A stretch of 14,832 bases of DNA from Nitrospira lenta (lineage in GTDB: Bacteria; Nitrospirota; Nitrospiria; Nitrospirales; Nitrospiraceae): assembly GCA_945906715.1 (NCBI GenBank), contig CAMDRK010000027.1, forward strand, positions 1-14,832, given 5' to 3'. The notes under the pieces are model-generated. The model searched no databases. It was not told where the DNA came from and saw only the letters and a program-made list of their open reading frames with translations. A program made the position numbers and the translations under genes. Positions 11,789-14,832 of the stretch are shown piece after piece; positions within the stretch are counted from its first letter, which is position 1; each line of letters opens with the position of its first letter.

Positions 11789-12842
11789 CGGCCACCCATT
11801 TCCAACGTCTCTGATCGAACCGGATGTCGGCGCGCTCCTTACGGAGCGCGCCGAGGGCCACATCCGACTCTGCGAGGGCCGTTCGATCCTTCGCCCGCTC
11901 TTGTTCGATCTGCGCCAGCTTCGCCGTCCGCTCCAGACGATCCTTGTCTAAGATCTCGAGCTTGCCTAAGACCGTCCGATATTCCTTGTCGAGATCCACC
12001 AGGCTCAACCGTTTTTGCTCAGCAGCCCGCCGGGCTTTGGCTTCCAATTGATCGCGCAACCACCGCCCTAACGCTCCGGGCACAGGAAACGTGAGATCGG
12101 CCAGTTCATCCGCTAATGTCGAGTCACTGGCATGCCCGATCGCTGTCATCACCGGAATCACACGCTCACTCAACGCCGCTAACACGACGTCATGTTCTAA
12201 CGCTTGGATACCTTCCCCCCCGCCACGCGCCAGCACTATACAATCCACTTGCCCCACTTTCACTTGCAGCGCGCGAAACGCCTGCGCCACGCTCTCAGGA
12301 TTCATCATCTTTACCGGAACCACGTCAAACGTCAGGAGAGCTTCATACCCTGCCAACTGCGTCCGTATATCACGATCCGCTTCTCCCCCTTGATTCGTGA
12401 GTAAGACCATGTGCGGTTTCTCTTTGAGAAATATATCCACCACCACGGCTTTAGGACGTTGTAGTGCCGCCATAAAGCGCATGCGCAACTCATCACGCGA
12501 GGTGGATGACACCATCGTCTCTTGAATGCCGAGCACTTCCAATTCCGGTTCGACGGAGATTCCAGGCTTTTTCACTTTAAAGCGCACCAAGGCACAGACC
12601 ACGATCAGATGATTCCACTCTGGGGTCTTCTTTCCCTCCATCCACGCCCGTAATCGCACCGTAGGGATGTCAGGATCTTCCAAATCAAAATAACACCGAT
12701 TGTCCCACGGTTTCGGATTACGCCCGATCCCAAGCACGTAAATCGGTGACGCACCTAGTGCAGTCCCTGCCACTCCATCTACCACCCGCTGCAGCAACGA
12801 CACCACACCAGATGGCCGACAGGTCACCCGTTGCTCACCCAT
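11730..12842 (-). CDS. XseA-like exonuclease VII large-subunit homologue with C-terminal membrane anchor
   Basis: 370 aa from the ATG at 12842-12840 (GGAAGG 8 nt upstream; the GTG two codons earlier is too close to it). Residues about 10-107 resemble the N-terminal OB fold of XseA (WDNRCYFDLEDPD, then VRLRAWMEG). Residues 143-260 form the nuclease domain: TNQGGEADRDIR (Asp158), IVLARGGG (Arg206) and MTAIGHASD (His237, Asp240). These match the four catalytic residues known in E. coli XseA (D155, R205, H238, D241). Residues 262-345 are a charged coiled coil. Residues 348-367 (KWVAVIALGVMVGWVLGRVI) form a transmembrane helix absent from normal XseA, which is soluble and about 450 aa. No XseB-like gene is adjacent. 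Likely a membrane-tethered ssDNA nuclease; the role is inferred. Confidence 0.85.
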   Translation of the reverse strand: MGEQRVTCRPSGVVSLLQRVVDGVAGTALGASPIYVLGIGRNPKPWDNRCYFDLEDPDIPTVRLRAWMEGKKTPEWNHLIVVCALVRFKVKKPGISVEPELEVLGIQETMVSSTSRDELRMRFMAALQRPKAVVVDIFLKEKPHMVLLTNQGGEADRDIRTQLAGYEALLTFDVVPVKMMNPESVAQAFRALQVKVGQVDCIVLARGGGEGIQALEHDVVLAALSERVIPVMTAIGHASDSTLADELADLTFPVPGALGRWLRDQLEAKARRAAEQKRLSLVDLDKEYRTVLGKLEILDKDRLERTAKLAQIEQERAKDRTALAESDVALGALRKERADIRFDQRRWKWVAVIALGVMVGWVLGRVIGWW

Positions 12843-12844
12843 AC

Positions 12845-13132
12845 TCACCGCCTTCCTTCGCTGACCGCTTGATGGAGCCTGTCAGCCCAGCTCACTATCC
12901 ATTGCTCCTGCCAGGCCACCATCAATATCGCACTCATACCACACGTGCAGCTGAAGTAATCCGCGAGACCCGCATTTCGCCACGACGCCAATCGCACGCG
13001 AGAATCAGGACCGTGATACCACGGCCACCACAATGGCACCCCCCCTGATAACGCGTCCAACACCAATGGGTCAGGACCCAGACACCATCCCGTCAGTGCC
13101 AACGCCCCAGCAATATGCGTGACGGACATCAT
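12845..13132 (-). CDS. Unknown 95-aa hydrophobic protein, XseA-like operon
   Basis: Starts at ATG 13132 (a second ATG follows) behind AAGGAGG. It ends 2 nt before the XseA-like start and overlaps the upstream gene by ATGA. Residues 2-17 and about 59-80 (YFSCTCGMSAILMVAWQEQW) are hydrophobic, and the middle is Trp/Pro/Gly-rich (VPLWWPWYHGP), so it is probably membrane-associated. Its position suggests a membrane partner of the anchored nuclease. Family not recognised. Confidence 0.65.
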   Translation of the reverse strand: MMSVTHIAGALALTGWCLGPDPLVLDALSGGVPLWWPWYHGPDSRVRLASWRNAGLADYFSCTCGMSAILMVAWQEQWIVSWADRLHQAVSEGRR

Positions 13133-13530
13133 TCTGTTTCCTCCTTGTGCGCATCGGCACGTCCGAGCGCCACGTCCGCCGCTAACCGTTCTCGAAACCC
13201 CCGAATACGGACCCGCGTTTTCACCCGACGAGCCAAGGCAATCAAAAATGGCTTCATCTCACTCGGCATCTTGCAATAATATCGCGCTTCGCCTGCCAAC
13301 CGAGTCGGACTGAGCCATGGCATCTTATTAATACGTTTTTCCATCCAGCTATCCAACTTGGCATACTGCTGTCGACGCCCTGTCACATCGAGAATGATGT
13401 TCCAACATCGCTCCAGATCTTCTGAATGGTGATACGCGATCTGCTCAATGATGTGATCAAACGCCTGTCGTAACGCCTCTCGCCCATGAGCTGCCACTGG
13501 CACGCTCGCGACATGTTCCTCATCCCCCAT
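13129..13530 (-). CDS. Unknown 133-aa helical protein, first gene of the XseA-like operon
   Basis: ATG 13530 with AAGGAG 5 nt upstream. It is soluble, mostly helical and basic in the second half: FDHIIEQIAYHHSEDLERCW, then QQYAKLDSWMEKRINKMPWL and MKPFLIALARRVKTRVRIRG. There is no recognised motif. Its TGA overlaps the next ATG, giving a coupled three-gene unit with the hydrophobic protein and the XseA-like nuclease. Upstream, an 18-bp palindrome at 13630-13647 may control the operon. Confidence 0.65.
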   Translation of the reverse strand: MGDEEHVASVPVAAHGREALRQAFDHIIEQIAYHHSEDLERCWNIILDVTGRRQQYAKLDSWMEKRINKMPWLSPTRLAGEARYYCKMPSEMKPFLIALARRVKTRVRIRGFRERLAADVALGRADAHKEETE

Positions 13531-13629
13531 GACTTCTCCTTACCAAGCGGTCTTTGAGCGGCTTCTTCTCTCTGTCTCTTCATGGAGTACTACGGGATCA
13601 CTACCTGGCTGAGTGCATAATGGAAATAG

Positions 13630-13647
13630 ACATCTATATATAGATGT
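13630..13647. promoter_or_regulatory. 18-bp perfect palindrome ACATCTATATATAGATGT
   Basis: Fully self-complementary and AT-rich, 100 nt upstream of the minus-strand operon start and about 430 nt upstream of the actin gene. It is a good operator candidate for a dimeric regulator. Its CTATATA core resembles the CTATATAG octamers before RHH copy 2. Confidence 0.55.
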
Positions 13648-13947
13648 TATGTCCGTACAATCCGCGTACAGCATTCGACGAGCCCCGACACCTCCTCCCC
13701 TCAGCCAACTCCACACACCGGATCGTCCCTGCGCAGCACCAGGCATCCACGATAGGAAAGGAGTCGAACTCGACACCATTGATTTTATTGGTTTTGTATC
13801 CGGCCGCCGCCATCCACCACCAAGACATCCGCCCTCTGACCGCCAACTCTCCGCTGAACTGCCGCTCCTGGTGCACGACGTCACGACTTCGAACCTCCCT
13901 ATCTCACAACACTTTCTCCTCATCTTCCCCATCCTGATCACTCCTGC

Positions 13948-13986
13948 GACGCCACGCTGACGCCAGGCTGGTGGCGTAGCTGGCGC
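13948..13986. repeat. ACGCCA/TGGCGT repeat cluster upstream of the actin gene
   Basis: GACGCCACGCT (13948-13958) and GACGCCAGGCT (13959-13969) are tandem 11-bp repeats with one mismatch. They are followed by the inverted TGGCGT (13972-13977) and TGGCGCC (13981-13987). The one-turn spacing and position about 90 nt before a ParM-like gene suggest a regulator or ParR-type binding site; no ParR is seen in the window. Confidence 0.4.
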
Positions 13987-14075
13987 CATAGGCTCATTGT
14001 TCGCGATCCCGTATAACCCAGATAGAAGATGTGCCACAGAGTGATTCTGATCACCTATCACGCAAGGAGACTGAT

Positions 14076-14696
14076 ATGAGAAAAGCAAGCAGACACAAAC
14101 CTCGCATCACCAAACCGCTCGGGAATCCACCCCCACCGTCCATGCTCATCGGCTTGGACGTCGGCTATGGCTACACCAAATTCGTGAGCCACGATCACCA
14201 ACGCATGATTCTTCCCTCCCTGGTCGCCCCTGCCGATATGCACACCTTTTCCTTAGGACTCGGGGATAACGGCCATACCGTCACCGTGGATGGCGCGGAC
14301 TATGTGGTCGGAGAAGGCGCAGTGAGCCGAGGATTTCGATTTTCGGAAGAATATGACGGCTGGTGGACCTCGGTCCGCTATAAGGCCCTGATCCAGTATC
14401 TCAAGCAATTTATCCCCCCACACAGTCACGTCTGTAGTGGACTCCCCCTCCATGTGTTCAATGCCGTCAAGGCGCATGAGCAGGTCCAGGACGTCATTCG
14501 CCATGGACTGCGCGCGTCACGGGTCACGCTCATGCCACAAGGCGTCGGGGCGTTTTGCGCCGCCACCACGATGGATGAGAGCCTGAAACTCGGACGGGTC
14601 GGCATCGTGGATATCGGGGGGAGAACGACCGAGTTAGTGACCCTGTGCGATGGGAATTTTCTCGCACACCAATCAAAAGGGCTGATCTTAGCCTGA
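14076..14696 (+). CDS. ParM/StbA-like actin, 3'-truncated
   Basis: ATG 14076 behind CAAGGAG. After a basic leader, residues 24-34 (LIGLDVGYGYT) form the first phosphate-binding loop of actin-like ATPases. DYVVGEGAV, SGLPLHVF and MPQGVGAF follow. VGIVDIGGRTTELVTL (about 176-191) is the second phosphate loop. Plasmid actins of this type form filaments that push replicons apart. Normal members have about 320-350 residues; this one stops at 206, just after the second loop, so the last third (subdomain IIA/IIB and the adenosine motif) is missing. The stop lies within CCTGAATAATTC, the apparent left end of an IS. The product is therefore probably inactive. Confidence 0.8.
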   Translation: MRKASRHKPRITKPLGNPPPPSMLIGLDVGYGYTKFVSHDHQRMILPSLVAPADMHTFSLGLGDNGHTVTVDGADYVVGEGAVSRGFRFSEEYDGWWTSVRYKALIQYLKQFIPPHSHVCSGLPLHVFNAVKAHEQVQDVIRHGLRASRVTLMPQGVGAFCAATTMDESLKLGRVGIVDIGGRTTELVTLCDGNFLAHQSKGLILA

Positions 14697-14832
14697 ATAA
14701 TTCACGACTTTGGCAAGAAAAAAAGCCATCGAGGCTCCACACTGTGCTATAGGAGCGGTGTTCAGACGTTTCTACGCACAGCAAACAGGAGACCCCGATG
14801 GCCACAGCGTGTATACCGCAACTGACCTTCAC
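14692..14832 (+). mobile_element. Left end of an insertion sequence (probably IS1380-like), continuing past the window
   Basis: The actin frame breaks at CCTGAATAATTCACGA (from 14692), which resembles IS1380-type terminal repeats. A leader of about 100 nt with an A-run (from about 14718) and a GCTATAGG promoter-like segment leads to a transposase start at 14798. The right end and target duplication are outside the window, so both the family and the exact boundary are inferred. Confidence 0.55.
14798..14832 (+). CDS. 5' end of a transposase gene
   Basis: ATG 14798 behind CAGGAG (7-nt spacer). Only MATACIPQLTF is visible before the window ends. N-termini of IS1380-family transposases often have a similar short lead with a (Q)L.F segment before a conserved D; nothing more can be checked here. 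Confidence 0.5.
   Translation, partial: MATACIPQLTF

Larger units (their letters stand above)
13531..14075. other. 545-nt divergent regulatory gap
   Basis: Lies between the minus-strand XseA operon and the plus-strand actin gene. It holds the 18-bp palindrome (13630-13647) and an ACGCCA/TGGCGT repeat cluster (13948-13986). A frame from ATG 13649 to 13960 (103 aa, Pro/His-rich) is open but lacks a ribosome binding site; the minus-strand ORFs here look like shadows. A non-coding region carrying promoters, or a centromere-like site for the actin, is the likeliest reading. Confidence 0.45.

Noticed and set aside
11389..11805. Long minus-strand Arg/Gly/Ala-rich ORFs opposite the 69-aa gene
   Set aside because: Composition typical of antisense frames in GC-rich DNA, and they cover the two hairpins.
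13540..14088. 182-aa minus-strand ORF in the divergent gap
   Set aside because: Starts inside the actin gene leader without a ribosome binding site; Ser/Arg/Gly/Trp composition suggests a shadow.
14530..14832. Minus-strand 100-aa ORF at the right edge
   Set aside because: It crosses the actin/IS junction and re-reads both in antisense.

Overview
The window is an accessory, plasmid- or ICE-like stretch of GC-rich bacterial DNA. I see no rRNA, tRNA, CRISPR array or core-metabolism gene. Strong AGGAGG-type ribosome binding sites, an SSB, toxin-antitoxin operons, a segregation-type actin and several insertion-sequence traces point to a mobile replicon or integrated element of a Gram-negative-type host. 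The host cannot be named from the sequence alone; a Nitrospira-like bacterium is only a guess.

Layout. 1-965: the tail of an unknown gene, then a secreted small protein (apparently frameshifted) and a one-helix membrane protein. 966-1435: intergenic DNA with a 209-bp MITE-like element flanked by CTAG. 1436-2478: a Phd-type antitoxin coupled to a zeta-type kinase toxin. 2479-2992: a broken acidic Cys/His-rich ORF and the promoter/operator of the next operon. 2993-3882: an Xre/ParS-type antitoxin with a RES-domain toxin. 3883-4197: the 3' relic of an IS200/IS605-type tnpB, including the hairpin expected at its right end. 4198-7160: a large UPF1/DNA2-like SF1 helicase and an unknown protein.

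7255-9246 holds two paralogous cassettes. Each is a promoter overlapped by a palindrome or repeat, then a ribbon-helix-helix-like protein, then a short coiled-coil protein. They flank a translationally coupled pair: a 92-aa unknown and a HAD-fold protein. 9326-11576 is a run of small genes (unknown 61 aa, SLOG/DUF2493 protein, SSB, unknown 79 aa, secreted 128 aa, unknown 69 aa). Most are preceded by the same kind of leader: a short GC-rich repeat, about 20 nt, TCAC, then the ribosome binding site. 11577-11729 carries two hairpins with the same 7-nt loop.

11730-13530, on the minus strand, is a tight three-gene operon. It ends in an exonuclease VII large-subunit (XseA)-like protein that keeps the four catalytic residues but finishes in a transmembrane helix. 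13531-14075 is a regulatory gap with an 18-bp perfect palindrome and a cluster of ACGCCA/TGGCGT repeats. 14076-14696 is a ParM/StbA-like actin cut short by the left end of an IS (probably IS1380-like) whose transposase begins at 14798 and runs out of the window.

Taken together: a maintenance layer (two TA operons, partition-type actin), a DNA-handling layer (SF1 helicase, SSB, XseA-like nuclease, SLOG and HAD proteins), and many unknown small proteins. The best candidates for something undescribed are the membrane-tethered XseA operon, the duplicated RHH/coiled-coil cassettes around the HAD pair, and the repeated leader module.
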